A stretch of DNA of 64,000 nucleotides from Desulfococcus multivorans (lineage in GTDB: Bacteria > Desulfobacterota > Desulfobacteria > Desulfobacterales > Desulfococcaceae), in NCBI RefSeq assembly GCF_001854245.1, contig NZ_CP015381.1:1142001-1206000 (forward strand). The letters run 5' to 3'. Made by a program: the position numbers and the translations under genes. Below, in pieces: positions 9,257 through 18,567 of the stretch. The stretch's first letter is position 1. Each line of letters opens with the position of its first letter. The notes beneath the pieces are model-generated. The model saw nothing but the letters and a program-made list of their open reading frames with translations, did no database searches and was not told the DNA's origin.

Positions 9257-9835
9257 TCAACCCGCCAGGACGGCCGTTTTCAATTCCGTATAGATCGGTC
9301 CTCTGGGATAAAGCTCGCTTTGAAACAAAATCAATTTGTCCACCGAAAATTGGGGGGATTCGGCGGAACCTGCCGAGGCCAAAAGCAATGCAAGCTTCTG
9401 GGGGTTCAGCGGTCCGCGAGCTCTACCGATGGTGAGATGTGCCTTGAACGATCTGAGTTCCGGGGCAAACCCCAGCGCTTCGAGGGCCACATCCAGTCGG
9501 CGCTGAAGATCGATGAGAAGGGCGGTATCTCCTTTAAGGCCGATCCAGAGCACTCGCGGCCGATGGATGCCGGGAAAGACACCGAGCCCCTTGGCGCTGA
9601 ATCGGAGGGGGAATGCGGCTTGGACCGAACCCGTCATCGCTTCAAAAATCGATTCCACAGCCGTCGGTCGGATGTCGCCCAGAAACTTCAATGTCAGATG
9701 AACGTTTTCGACGGGAGTCCATCGCATGGAGATCCCTCCGGCTGCAAGCGTCTCCTGGATGCTCCGGATATGACACAAGACGCTTTCCGGAATTTTAAAC
9801 GCGATAAAGGCTCTAATACGATCCATGCCGCTCAT
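9257..9835 (-). CDS. thpR: RNA 2',3'-cyclic phosphodiesterase (LigT/ThpR family)
   Basis: A 192-residue 2H phosphoesterase. Both catalytic HxT motifs are visible, HLTLKFLGDI near residue 46 and HLTIGRARG near residue 134, and the N-terminus (RAFIAFKIPESV) is typical. Family members hydrolyse 2',3'-cyclic phosphates on RNA ends. An alternative start at 9826 (MDRIRAF) is equally possible. It lies downstream of the DUF39 gene with 60 bases between. Confidence 0.9.
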   Translation of the reverse strand: MSGMDRIRAFIAFKIPESVLCHIRSIQETLAAGGISMRWTPVENVHLTLKFLGDIRPTAVESIFEAMTGSVQAAFPLRFSAKGLGVFPGIHRPRVLWIGLKGDTALLIDLQRRLDVALEALGFAPELRSFKAHLTIGRARGPLNPQKLALLLASAGSAESPQFSVDKLILFQSELYPRGPIYTELKTAVLAG

Positions 9836-9895
9836 GCCGTCAACCCCGTCCGAGGGGGCACCCCCTTCTTTATTTATAGAGGGGCCGCCGAAAAG

Positions 9896-11062
9896 CTAGG
9901 ACGGCAGCGTAAATTGAGGCTCACCCAGAAGGAAGGTCCCCTCGGAGATCCATTCTTTGAGAATGTCGGCGATCCGGCGGGCTTTCACCATACTCGACAG
10001 GGGAACGGTCTGAACGGTTTCGCCTTCGATGGTGACGACACCGCTTTTCAGTTCGGCGTAACTCACCCGGCCGTAAGTTTTGGCGATGCCGTTGCCGTAG
10101 TCATGGCCGTAATCGACCACTTGGGTGAAAAGGTCTTCATCGGAAACGCCGGTGTATCCAGCCATCTCTTCATTCAAAATGGGTATTGGAATCCCTAACC
10201 CTACGGCAAGGGAGCATCCGTATCCCTGAATACTGACCCCCTTGATCCAATCCGGACTCATGCCCTTCATGTCTCCCATAACAAAAAGGGTGCCCGCAGG
10301 TTTCATCGGGGTGCCCTGGGGCGTCCTGTCGACAGCGGGATTGTGCTGAGTACCGGCCCAGGTGACATACCCGATGCCGCCGCCCAGAAATATTCGTGTC
10401 CCCAGGCCGATAGTCTTGTAATAGGGATCGTTGAACAGGGGGCTCAGCTGTCCGGCGGAGCAGTAATTGGCGTTGGCGATTTTGGGCTTTAGCGCTCCCA
10501 TATACGTATAGACGGTCTTGTTGGTGAGGTTGACGGCACAGTTATAGTTCTGATAACCGTTTCGGGGGTTGCACAGCACTGCGTAAGGGAGGGTTTCGAG
10601 ACTCACTTTCTTTTCGAAACGGGTATTGGGGTAACAAGTGGTGCCGTAACCCGTGGCTCGGAGCTGAACCTTCTTTCCGGCAAGAAGGTCTTCGATGACA
10701 TGACCTCCGCCGTAGTTGAACTCACCCGGATAAACCTTGTTCAAGGGATCGTCTTCGCAAACCTCCGTTGCACCGATATAGCAATCGACGGCCGCAATGC
10801 CGCCATAGGCGGGGACGTTGTTGAGCCATACCTTGGACGCCTTGATTGTGGGAACCGAATGTCCGAAGTTGATAAATGCGCCGGAAGAGCACATGGGAGC
10901 GAATGTTCCCGTGGTGACCACATCCACCTGTTGTGCCGCCTCCACCGGACCGTTCTCCCTGACGATCCCGATCATCTCTTCGGCGGTCACGACAACGGCT
11001 TCTCCACTCTGAATTTTTCGGTTGATGGTTTGATAGGTCTTGTTGACCTTGAAATCTTTCAT
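9896..11062 (-). CDS. Homocysteine biosynthesis protein (DUF39, L-aspartate semialdehyde sulfurtransferase type)
   Basis: A 388-residue DUF39 (HcyBio) protein. In methanogens this family, with a NIL-domain ferredoxin partner, makes homocysteine from aspartate semialdehyde and a sulfur donor. Candidate catalytic cysteines are Cys58 (FAPMCSSGAF) and Cys143 (GYGTTCYPNT). Unlike the archaeal enzyme it ends without CBS domains. ATG 11062 has CAGGAG upstream and is preferred over 11101. No partner ferredoxin is present in the window. The family call is firm, while the reaction in this organism is inferred. Confidence 0.87.
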   Translation of the reverse strand: MKDFKVNKTYQTINRKIQSGEAVVVTAEEMIGIVRENGPVEAAQQVDVVTTGTFAPMCSSGAFINFGHSVPTIKASKVWLNNVPAYGGIAAVDCYIGATEVCEDDPLNKVYPGEFNYGGGHVIEDLLAGKKVQLRATGYGTTCYPNTRFEKKVSLETLPYAVLCNPRNGYQNYNCAVNLTNKTVYTYMGALKPKIANANYCSAGQLSPLFNDPYYKTIGLGTRIFLGGGIGYVTWAGTQHNPAVDRTPQGTPMKPAGTLFVMGDMKGMSPDWIKGVSIQGYGCSLAVGLGIPIPILNEEMAGYTGVSDEDLFTQVVDYGHDYGNGIAKTYGRVSYAELKSGVVTIEGETVQTVPLSSMVKARRIADILKEWISEGTFLLGEPQFTLPS

Positions 11063-11105
11063 GGATGGCTCCTGAATCCGACGGGATATCGTTTCTCGCA
11101 CGATA

Positions 11106-12461
11106 TCAGTCGATGGTATCGATTCTAAGCGTTATGTTGTTCCTGATCCACTCCGGGTCCCACCATTCCACCGGATTGACAAAAACGCCGCCGACGAGCA
11201 TACCGTAATGAAGATGATCGCCTCCTGCAAGCCCTGTCGTGCCGGTGGTGCCGATAATATCTCCCCGGTTGACCATCTGATTCGGTTGAACCTGAATGCT
11301 GTTCATGTGGGAATAAGTGCTGAACAGCCCGATGCCGTGATCGATGACGACGGTTTCGCCGTAGATACCGATGGGCCCGGCAAAAACGACCTTTCCCGTG
11401 TTGCCGGCCGGCACCGGAGCGTGGGCGAGGGAAGCCAGATCAATGCCAAGGTGCACTTGTCGGTCAATGGTTTCCCCCTGATACCGGTAATCCCGATGAT
11501 CGGCAAAGCTGGCCTTTCGGGCGGCGTTCGGAAGCCTCAGGAAGGCGTTGTCCCATCGAATGGTACCATCGGAGATCGATGACAGGCGTTGGAACTCCTG
11601 AGCATTGGCGGAACGGATCTCCCTGTTGATGGCCAGAAACTTGTCCACCGGCGACGTTGGCGGCGTCTTGAAGAGACTGTCGTCGAATTCCGGCATTTTC
11701 TGAGCCAGAAAATTATCGGAGAGTTGAATCAGATCCGTTTTGAAAGTTTTGCTTCGGATATGGTGGTAGAATCCGGCCTTGGAAATATTCCCGGCTCGGT
11801 CCGCTGCGCTGATGGATACCGGTGTCTCCTTCCCTTGACGATAATCGAGCGCGAACAGACATACCAGACGGTTGTTTTTGTCGTCCGCCAAGGGGTACCC
11901 CTGGAAGAAGTTGTCGCCGACCTGAACCCCGTGCCGAAGGCATGGCTCGGACAATCTGTAGACCACCAGGCCCGCGCCTCCCTGGTTGATGTTGTGCTGT
12001 CGGCTCAGGACCTCGATTCTCGGTGGATGGGAATCGATCAACACGGATTTCTCGAGGACGGTCTTATTGCCGTGCCACCAACTCCGCCATGCATAATCCC
12101 TTGCCGTCAGATGAAGCGTGGCGTTGCCGTCGGAAAAACCGTGTTTCTGTGGTTCGATGGTGACGGCCAGATCCTTTTCGGAGACCTTCCCGCCGGCGAT
12201 TATGTTGATGGCCGGATAGGTTTCATCAAAGAGCACCACCTTTTTGCCGTCCTTTTCCAGGGTGATGGTGATGCTCCGGATACCGCTCCTGGGATCGGAG
12301 ATCCTGATGTCGAGTTCGTTCGAGGCTTGGACGGTATCCTCCAATCCCTGGATCGTTACCGTCGGTCCGCTGCCTTCAAGCTTGAAATAGAGAAAGACCC
12401 CCAGTCCTGCAAGGAGCAGGATGCCCGTGATAAGGAAAATTCGATTTTTCAATGTTTTCAT
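11106..12461 (-). CDS. M23 (LytM) family metallopeptidase, membrane anchored
   Basis: A 451-residue protein with one N-terminal membrane segment (~5-25), a long beta-rich extracytoplasmic region including Ig-like stretches (~35-230), and a C-terminal LytM domain with zinc-binding HLGIDLAS, SHMNSIQV and HLHYGM. These residues support an active endopeptidase on peptidoglycan cross-links, in the periplasm or cell surface. The start is uncertain: ATG 12461 is used; TTG codons at 12470 and 12485 lie closer to a GGGGAGGG tract. Transcribed divergently from kdsA. Confidence 0.88.
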   Translation of the reverse strand: MKTLKNRIFLITGILLLAGLGVFLYFKLEGSGPTVTIQGLEDTVQASNELDIRISDPRSGIRSITITLEKDGKKVVLFDETYPAINIIAGGKVSEKDLAVTIEPQKHGFSDGNATLHLTARDYAWRSWWHGNKTVLEKSVLIDSHPPRIEVLSRQHNINQGGAGLVVYRLSEPCLRHGVQVGDNFFQGYPLADDKNNRLVCLFALDYRQGKETPVSISAADRAGNISKAGFYHHIRSKTFKTDLIQLSDNFLAQKMPEFDDSLFKTPPTSPVDKFLAINREIRSANAQEFQRLSSISDGTIRWDNAFLRLPNAARKASFADHRDYRYQGETIDRQVHLGIDLASLAHAPVPAGNTGKVVFAGPIGIYGETVVIDHGIGLFSTYSHMNSIQVQPNQMVNRGDIIGTTGTTGLAGGDHLHYGMLVGGVFVNPVEWWDPEWIRNNITLRIDTID

Positions 12462-12558
12462 CTTATCTTTCAATGGATTATACAACCCTCCCCGCTGAAT
12501 GTTTCGTGGGCGACAATATCAGTTAAAACCGCTGTAATCAAGGCCTGTTTTTCGTTTC

Positions 12559-12587
12559 TTGACTTTTCACCCCACCCACGATAAACA
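12559..12587 (+). promoter_or_regulatory. Possible sigma70 promoter for the kdsA-lpt block
   Basis: TTGACT at 12559-12564 is followed after 17 bases by TAAACA at 12582-12587, a good -35 and a weak -10. It lies in the short gap between divergent genes, so transcription would start only ~15-20 bases before the kdsA start codon. Confidence 0.35.
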
Positions 12588-12609
12588 GCTATTAAGGGAA
12601 ATTAACAGG

Positions 12610-13425
12610 ATGAATAATTTGGTAAATATCGAAAATTTGCTTATGGGCGTCGGACAGCCGTTGGTCCTGATTGCGGGGCCCTGTGTCATCGAGGAGGAAT
12701 CGCGCGCTTTTGAGATTGCCGCGTATCTCAAGGAAATGACCGGGGATTTGCAGATCCCGCTGATTTTCAAGGCTTCCTATGACAAGGCCAACCGGACGTC
12801 GATTCACTCCTTCCGGGGGCCGGGGATCGAGAAGGGGCTGAGGACACTTGAAAGAATCAAACAAGAGCTGGGGTTGCGCATTCTTTCGGACGTCCATCGC
12901 ATCCAGGACGTGGATACCGCTGCGGCAGTCTTGGATGTCATCCAGATTCCGGCCTTTCTCTGTCGACAGACCGATTTGATCCTGGCCGTTGCCCGGACCG
13001 GAAAGCCGGTCAATATTAAAAAAGGGCAGTTCCTCGCCCCATGGGACGTGTCGAATATCGTCGAGAAGATCCGGTCCGTCGGCAACGATCGCGTGATCAT
13101 CACGGAACGAGGCGTTTCTTTCGGCTATAACAATCTCGTCGTCGATTTTCGGGGTATCGGGATTATGCGGAATACAGGTTGCCCGGTCATTTTCGACGCC
13201 ACCCACAGCGTTCAACTGCCGGGGGGCGTTGGAGCGGCGTCGGGAGGGCAGCGGGAGTTTGCCCCGGTATTGGCAAAAGCAGCGGTCGCCGCAGGGGTGG
13301 ACGGGGTCTTTCTCGAAGTACATACCGATCCGGACAATGCTCTATGTGACGGGCCGAATTCCCTCAAGATCGACACTCTGGCACCGCTGCTGTCAAAACT
13401 GAAGCGTATCCGGGAGGTGGCATGA
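12610..13425 (+). CDS. kdsA: 3-deoxy-D-manno-octulosonate 8-phosphate synthase
   Basis: A 271-residue KdsA that condenses phosphoenolpyruvate and arabinose 5-phosphate into Kdo 8-phosphate for LPS core. IAGPCVIEEE near residue 21-30 places a Cys at the position that binds metal in the metal-dependent class; the metal-independent E. coli enzyme has Asn there. Other family motifs present are FKASYDKANRTS and FDATHSVQLPGG. ATG 12610 follows AGGGA and ACAGG; 12559 is an unsupported upstream ATG. It overlaps kdsC by 4 bases, so the two are translationally coupled. Confidence 0.96.
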   Translation: MNNLVNIENLLMGVGQPLVLIAGPCVIEEESRAFEIAAYLKEMTGDLQIPLIFKASYDKANRTSIHSFRGPGIEKGLRTLERIKQELGLRILSDVHRIQDVDTAAAVLDVIQIPAFLCRQTDLILAVARTGKPVNIKKGQFLAPWDVSNIVEKIRSVGNDRVIITERGVSFGYNNLVVDFRGIGIMRNTGCPVIFDATHSVQLPGGVGAASGGQREFAPVLAKAAVAAGVDGVFLEVHTDPDNALCDGPNSLKIDTLAPLLSKLKRIREVA

Positions 13426-13988
13426 TCCTTTCCGGACCGGAAGCGGAACGTGATGTTCCGCTGAAAACTGAAAAGCTCAGGGAGATCCGGCTGCTGCTCC
13501 TGGACGTAGACGGCGTGATGACCGACGGCCGGATTACCTATACCGAATCAGGCGCCGAAATTAAATCCTTCGACGTCAAGGACGGGCTCGGCATTCGCCT
13601 GGCAATGGATGCGGGCATCCGGGTGGGGGTCGTCACTGCGCGGACATCGGAAGCGCTGCGACATCGATGCCGAAATCTGGCAATCGACCTGGTGTTCGAC
13701 GGTGTCAGGAATAAACGGGCCGTACTGGATGACATCGTGAAAACGACAGGCGTTTCGGCATGCCGGATTGCCTTTGTGGGAGACGATCTTCAGGATTTGC
13801 CGCTGATGCGGCGCGTCGGGTTTTCAGTTGCCGTCGCCGATGCCCACGACATTCTTATCGAGCATGCGGACATGGTCACAACCCGCCGGGGCGGGCGGGG
13901 AGCGGTGCGCGAGGTGTGCGAGGCTCTCCTGAAAGCCCAGGGGGCGTGGGGGAATGTCATGAATCGATACGTGAATGATGAAAAATAA
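13422..13988 (+). CDS. kdsC: Kdo 8-phosphate phosphatase (HAD family)
   Basis: A 188-residue capless HAD phosphatase. The nucleophile motif LLLDVDGVMTDG, the VVTARTS threonine/serine motif and the acidic GDDLQDLPLM motif are all intact. It removes phosphate from Kdo 8-phosphate, the step after KdsA, and forms tetramers in known members. Its start overlaps the kdsA stop and its end overlaps the lptC start, as expected for a tightly coupled LPS operon. Confidence 0.94.
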   Translation: MILSGPEAERDVPLKTEKLREIRLLLLDVDGVMTDGRITYTESGAEIKSFDVKDGLGIRLAMDAGIRVGVVTARTSEALRHRCRNLAIDLVFDGVRNKRAVLDDIVKTTGVSACRIAFVGDDLQDLPLMRRVGFSVAVADAHDILIEHADMVTTRRGGRGAVREVCEALLKAQGAWGNVMNRYVNDEK

Positions 13989-14553
13989 CACTTTCAAAAA
14001 AATAAAAGTCATACTTCTGCTCTTCATAACGATCACGTTGGTGGCGGTAATTGCCGTATTTACGGGATACCGCCATCTGATGGACGAGGAAGAAAGCCTG
14101 GTTTCCACCGTTCAGGAGGGTGCGGGAATGGCTATCTCCTCCGTCCGGCAGACCGCAGTCCGGAACGGCATGCTGGAATGGTCCCTCAACGCGGCTTCCG
14201 CCGAATATCTCAATGCCGAGAATCAGGCGGTTTTTACCCTGCCGTCGGTAACTTTTTTTATGGAGGGACGGGAGGAGATCGTAATGACCGCCGCAAAGGG
14301 AACCGTCCGAACCGATTCGAACAACATCAGTGTGAGCGGTGACGTCGTCGTGAGGGACGCGACATACGAATTGAGGACCGAGGTCCTTAATTACGACAAT
14401 GCGGAACACCGGTTTTTCACCAATCTTCCTGTCGTGCTTTCAGGGGCGGGATTTGATCTGACCGCCGATTCGGCGTCTCTGGATATGAAGACACGGCAAG
14501 CCATACTGGAAGGAAACGTCAAGGGGATCCTGAGTGAAGATATTGAACTGTAA
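13975..14553 (+). CDS. lptC: LPS export periplasmic protein LptC
   Basis: A 192-residue bitopic inner-membrane protein with one N-terminal span (~9-27) and a periplasmic beta-jellyroll domain of the OstA-like type (for example AAKGTVRTDSNNISVSGDV). LptC links the LptBFG extractor to the LptA bridge. Sequence identity to well-known LptC is low as usual for the family, but length, topology and position between kdsC and lptA make the call firm. It overlaps both neighbours. Confidence 0.88.
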   Translation: MMKNNTFKKIKVILLLFITITLVAVIAVFTGYRHLMDEEESLVSTVQEGAGMAISSVRQTAVRNGMLEWSLNAASAEYLNAENQAVFTLPSVTFFMEGREEIVMTAAKGTVRTDSNNISVSGDVVVRDATYELRTEVLNYDNAEHRFFTNLPVVLSGAGFDLTADSASLDMKTRQAILEGNVKGILSEDIEL

Positions 14554-15109
14554 TCTTCTCAAACGGTTTTTCGGCGCCTTTTGCCTGATGTCGCTCATGT
14601 GGGTCGAGACGGTTATCCCCTCGGCGGTTTCGGCCGAGACGTCGCCTGCCGACCGGCCTGCCGGGAAGGAGAACATCCATATAACTTCAGAAAGTCTTGT
14701 GGTGAATGACGCCGAAAAATATGCCGAATTCATCGGCAACGTGAAGGCGCTTCAGGGGGATACGGAGATTCTGTCGGATCGTCTGAAAATCTACTACGAG
14801 GGAAACCCCCGGACGCGTTCGGGTAAATCGAATCAGAAAGATGGTGCCGGGCGGGATTCCATCCAAAAGATCGTTGCTAACGGCAATGTCAGGATTACTT
14901 TCGATGATACTGTGGCGGAGAGCCGGGAGGCGGTCTACACCACCGCCGATCGGATTCTGATACTTTCGGGCCCCAATTCCAGGGTGACCAAATCTTCCAG
15001 CGGGGAAATTTCGGGTTCCAGGATATCGATCAATCGTGAGAGCGGTCAGATCCGGTTTGACGGCAATGTCCAGGGCGTTTTTTTCCCCGGAGAAAAGGGA
15101 TTGAATTGA
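14534..15109 (+). CDS. lptA: LPS export bridge protein LptA (OstA-like)
   Basis: A 191-residue protein starting with GTG, with a signal peptide (~8-34, cleavage after VSA likely) and an OstA jellyroll domain: ITSESLVVNDAEKYAEFIGNV is the family entry motif and FDGNVQGVFFPGEKG the exit. It forms the periplasmic bridge that carries LPS from LptBFGC to the outer membrane. It overlaps lptC by 20 bases, and lptB begins 2 bases after its stop. Confidence 0.92.
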   Translation: MKILNCNLLKRFFGAFCLMSLMWVETVIPSAVSAETSPADRPAGKENIHITSESLVVNDAEKYAEFIGNVKALQGDTEILSDRLKIYYEGNPRTRSGKSNQKDGAGRDSIQKIVANGNVRITFDDTVAESREAVYTTADRILILSGPNSRVTKSSSGEISGSRISINRESGQIRFDGNVQGVFFPGEKGLN

Positions 15110-15110
15110 C

Positions 15111-15833
15111 GTGGCGGAGTTGAGCCTCAGGTCCCTCGTAAAGGCATATCACGGTCGCCGGGTGGTCGCTTCAGCAAGTCTGTCGGTGAAATCCGGCCAG
15201 GTGGTTGGGTTATTGGGGCCTAACGGCGCCGGAAAGACCACTACCTTTTACATGGCCGTAGGGCTGATTCAACCCGATGACGGGCGGGTATATCTTGATG
15301 AGGAAGACATTACGGATTATCCTATGTACAAACGAGCCAGGAGAGGTGTTGGGTATCTGCCTCAGGAGACCTCCATATTTCGGAAGCTGACGGTCCGACA
15401 GAATGTTCTGGCCATTCTCGAGTTCCTTCCCATTCCCCGGGAGGAGCAGGAGCGGCGAGCGGATCAGTTGCTGGAGGAGTTGGGCATCCTTCGACTCAAG
15501 ACCCAGAAGGCGAACGTCCTGTCCGGAGGAGAGCGGCGGCGGTTGGAGATCAGTCGTGCACTGGCGACCAATCCGTCGTTCATCCTGTTGGATGAACCTT
15601 TTGCCGGTGTCGATCCTCTGGCGGTGATCGATATCAAAAAGATCGTCGAACATCTGAAGCGGAGGGGTATCGGCATCCTGATATCCGATCATAATGTCAG
15701 GGAAACGTTGGGGGTATGTGATTACGCCTATATTTTGAATGCGGGAGAAGTGATCGAGGCGGGTCCCCCTGAAAGAATCGCGGCAAGCAAAACCGCCCGA
15801 AGGTTTTATTTAGGGGATGAATTCAGGTTATAA
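15111..15833 (+). CDS. lptB: LPS export ABC transporter ATP-binding protein LptB
   Basis: A 240-residue ABC ATPase starting with GTG. It has Walker A GPNGAGKTT, the Q-loop LPQETSIFRKLTV, signature LSGGERRRLEIS, Walker B ILLDEPFAGVDP and the switch His in SDHNVRET, all typical of LptB. It powers LPS extraction with LptF and LptG, which are not in the window. It is followed by rpoN after 2 bases, an arrangement conserved in many proteobacteria. Confidence 0.96.
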   Translation: MAELSLRSLVKAYHGRRVVASASLSVKSGQVVGLLGPNGAGKTTTFYMAVGLIQPDDGRVYLDEEDITDYPMYKRARRGVGYLPQETSIFRKLTVRQNVLAILEFLPIPREEQERRADQLLEELGILRLKTQKANVLSGGERRRLEISRALATNPSFILLDEPFAGVDPLAVIDIKKIVEHLKRRGIGILISDHNVRETLGVCDYAYILNAGEVIEAGPPERIAASKTARRFYLGDEFRL

Positions 15834-15835
15834 CA

Positions 15836-17287
15836 ATGGCAATTGAACTCAGACAACAGCTCAAGCTGACGCAGCAGCTGGTGATGACACCTCAGCTCCA
15901 GATGGCGATCAAGCTCCTGCAGTTGTCTCGCCTGGAACTGATGGATACCATTCGACAGGAGCTGGAGGAAAACCCTGCGTTGGAGGAGGTCCAGGAAGAG
16001 ATCCGCCTGGAAGAACGAACGGCGGACGGTCTGGACGACGACCGCATGGCGGATAAAAACGACGCGTCGCCGGAAAGCCTCGAAGTGAAGATCGAGGAGA
16101 AAATCCCCGAGGACATTGACTGGAGCAGTTACATCGAGGAATATAATTCTCCAGGCAGGGTCAGCTATGAGGCCGAAGAAAAGGAAGCACCTCGTTACGA
16201 GGCCTTTATTGCTCAAAAGGAACTGCTGAGCGGCCACCTGTTATGGCAGTTTTTGATGACATCGCCTTCACCGGAGGAAGAAAAGATCGGCAGCCTCATT
16301 ATTGGCAATTTGAATCGGAACGGGTTCCTGGAGGTATCGGTGGAGGAACTTGCCGAGATGGGTTGTGTGAACACGGATCGCGTCCAAAAGGTGCTCACCC
16401 TGCTTCAGGGATTTGATCCGATCGGCGTCTGCGCACGGAATCTTCAGGAGAGTCTGCTGATCCAGGCCAGGCACTATGGATGTGACGATCCGGTGGTGAC
16501 GGAGATCATTAATCATCATATCAATCACCTGGAAAACAAGAATTACAAGGCGATCGCCAGAGCCCTCAAGGTCGGCATCGACCACGTAATCGCCGCCGTG
16601 AATGTCATCAAGGGTCTCGAACCCAGACCGGGACGTCAGTTCAGCGATGACGAATCCCATTACATCACGCCGGACATTTATGTCTACAAAGTGGAAGACG
16701 ATTTTGTCATTGTGTTGAACGACGACGGTATGCCAAAGCTCCGTGTCAATCATTTTTACCACCATGCCATGGGTAGGGGAGGCGCGCTTTCGGGATCGGT
16801 CCGGGAGTATATGCAGGAGAAGATGCGATCGGCCGCTTGGCTCATCAAAAGCATACAGCAACGTCAGAAAACGATTTACCGTGTGATGGAGAGTATTTTA
16901 AAACATCAAAGGGCTTTTTTCGAAAAAGGGATAGCCCATTTAAGGCCCATGATTCTCAAGGATGTGGCTGAAGACATCGATATGCACGAGTCCACCATCA
17001 GCCGGGTGACGACAAACAAATACGTCTACACCCCCCAAGGTATTTTTGAGCTGAAGTACTTTTTCAACAGTTCCATCAACCGGGTAAACGGTGATGCCGT
17101 CGCGTCGGCGAGCGTCCAGGATCGGATTCGTCAGATTATCGAAGGGGAGGACCCCAGGAAACCATACAGCGATGAGAAAATTTCACGGATCCTGGAAGCC
17201 TCGAACATCGACATTGCGAGAAGAACCGTCGCAAAGTACAGAGAAATGATGAAAATACTGCCATCGAACAAACGCAAACAATTTTAA
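15836..17287 (+). CDS. rpoN: RNA polymerase sigma-54 factor
   Basis: A 483-residue sigma54. It has the Gln/Leu-rich N-terminal activator-interacting region (QQLKLTQQLVMTPQLQMAIK), an acidic linker (~55-110), the core-binding domain, a helix-turn-helix (MHESTISRVTTNKYV) and the RpoN box ARRTVAKYRE near the C-terminus that reads the -24 element. It directs transcription from -24/-12 promoters with AAA+ activators, one of which is encoded at 53595-54602. Candidate target promoters were found at 49879-49893 and 53372-53386. Confidence 0.97.
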   Translation: MAIELRQQLKLTQQLVMTPQLQMAIKLLQLSRLELMDTIRQELEENPALEEVQEEIRLEERTADGLDDDRMADKNDASPESLEVKIEEKIPEDIDWSSYIEEYNSPGRVSYEAEEKEAPRYEAFIAQKELLSGHLLWQFLMTSPSPEEEKIGSLIIGNLNRNGFLEVSVEELAEMGCVNTDRVQKVLTLLQGFDPIGVCARNLQESLLIQARHYGCDDPVVTEIINHHINHLENKNYKAIARALKVGIDHVIAAVNVIKGLEPRPGRQFSDDESHYITPDIYVYKVEDDFVIVLNDDGMPKLRVNHFYHHAMGRGGALSGSVREYMQEKMRSAAWLIKSIQQRQKTIYRVMESILKHQRAFFEKGIAHLRPMILKDVAEDIDMHESTISRVTTNKYVYTPQGIFELKYFFNSSINRVNGDAVASASVQDRIRQIIEGEDPRKPYSDEKISRILEASNIDIARRTVAKYREMMKILPSNKRKQF

Positions 17288-17301
17288 GGGAGGTCTATAC
17301 T

Positions 17302-17832
17302 ATGCAGACATCTGTTACGTTCAAAAATATCGATCCCTCAGATCACCTTAAAGCCTATGTAGGAGACAAACTGAACCGATTCGACCGTTTTCTCGACAAT
17401 CCTGCCGAAGCGAGCGTGGTCCTTTCCGTCGAAAAGTTCCGCCATATTGCTGAAATAAACATTACCGGAGACCGGCTTAAGATTAACGGAAAAGAAGAGA
17501 CCAACGATATGTATTCCGCGATCGATATGGTCATGGACAAACTTGAAAAACAGATCAAGAGAAGCAAACAGAAGATCCGAGACCGGAGGGGCAGAGGCGG
17601 CGCGAAGGTCGATACGGCTCCCGAAGGATTTGATTATGTGCGTCCTTTGGACGACGAGGCTGAAATCATTGTCAAGACCCTGGAATATAAGCCCATGGAT
17701 GCCGAAGAGGCCGTGATGCAACTGGATCTTGCCGATGACAATTTTATCGTGTTCACCAACGCCAGAACAGATCGGATCAATGTCGTATACCGCCGGAATG
17801 ATGGCCATTACGGCCTGATTCAACCCCAGTAA
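17302..17832 (+). CDS. hpf: Ribosome hibernation promoting factor, long form
   Basis: A 176-residue protein with an N-terminal S30AE domain (~1-100) that binds the small subunit near the decoding site, a basic linker (KRSKQKIRDRRGRGG) and the C-terminal dimerisation domain (VKTLEYKPMDAEEAVMQ...VFTNARTDRINVVYRR) that distinguishes the long form able to form 100S dimers alone. AAGGGAGG precedes the start. Located just after rpoN, as in many Gram-negatives. Confidence 0.94.
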   Translation: MQTSVTFKNIDPSDHLKAYVGDKLNRFDRFLDNPAEASVVLSVEKFRHIAEINITGDRLKINGKEETNDMYSAIDMVMDKLEKQIKRSKQKIRDRRGRGGAKVDTAPEGFDYVRPLDDEAEIIVKTLEYKPMDAEEAVMQLDLADDNFIVFTNARTDRINVVYRRNDGHYGLIQPQ

Positions 17833-17840
17833 ACCTCGAT

Positions 17841-17897
17841 GATGCCTTATCGGCATCTGTCGGCACGGCAAAGGCCCCACTTGAAAAGGTCGGGGCC
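17841..17897 (+). terminator. Tandem hairpins after hpf
   Basis: GATGCC-ttatc-GGCATC at 17841-17857 is a perfect 6-bp hairpin, followed by GGCCCC (17873-17878) pairing with GGGGCC (17892-17897). No T-run follows, so this may be a Rho-dependent or partial terminator, or an mRNA-processing structure, between hpf and ptsN. Confidence 0.35.
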
Positions 17898-18078
17898 GGA
17901 ATAATTGCAGCCCCGAGGGCCTCCCTGAGTCCTGACGTTTTCATTCGGGGGAAAGATTTTCGAAGGAACACGGGTCAAATATCGATAATTTCCTGCTCCG
18001 TGTCGGCGTCAGTGATCAAAGACGTACTTCTCAAATAGGCCTTGAGACAAAGGTCGCTTTTCTGGATACAGTTTTAGC

Positions 18079-18537
18079 ATGAAAATTCTTGATGTCTTAC
18101 GAAAAGATGCGATTATCGTCGACCTGAAATCCACTGAGAAGAAGGGCGTTATCGAAGAACTGGTCGTTCCCCTGGCACAGTCCTCCGGTGCTGATCCGGC
18201 GGACCTCGTAAAGGTTCTCATGGAACGTGAGCGACTCGGGAGCACCGGCATCGGCGGGGGGATCGGCATTCCTCACGGGAAACTGAAAGGGCTCGATTCC
18301 CTTGTCGTCGGCTTCGGACTGAGTCGCAAAGGGGTCAATTTTGAATCCATGGATGGGCGACCGACCCACATCTTTTTTCTGCTGGTCACGCCGGAAAATT
18401 CCATTGACATCCACCTCAAGCTGTTGTCCCGGATATCCAGAATCCTGAAAAACGATCTCCTGAAGCAGCGATTGCGCAATGCGAAGACCAGCGAGGATGT
18501 GCTGAATATCATCAGGGAAGAGGATGAAAGCTTCTAA
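18079..18537 (+). CDS. ptsN: Nitrogen-regulatory PTS enzyme IIA (EIIA-Ntr)
   Basis: A 152-residue PTS EIIA of the fructose/mannitol fold. The phosphorylatable histidine is His66 in GGGIGIPHGKL. EIIA-Ntr proteins regulate rather than transport, tuning potassium, nitrogen and sigma54-linked functions according to phosphorylation. It sits in the classic rpoN-hpf-ptsN-rapZ order. No ptsP or npr gene is in the window, so the phosphate donor is not visible. Confidence 0.93.
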   Translation: MKILDVLRKDAIIVDLKSTEKKGVIEELVVPLAQSSGADPADLVKVLMERERLGSTGIGGGIGIPHGKLKGLDSLVVGFGLSRKGVNFESMDGRPTHIFFLLVTPENSIDIHLKLLSRISRILKNDLLKQRLRNAKTSEDVLNIIREEDESF

Positions 18538-18567
18538 ATCGATGTTAATAGCGGTTCCGGGTGATGC

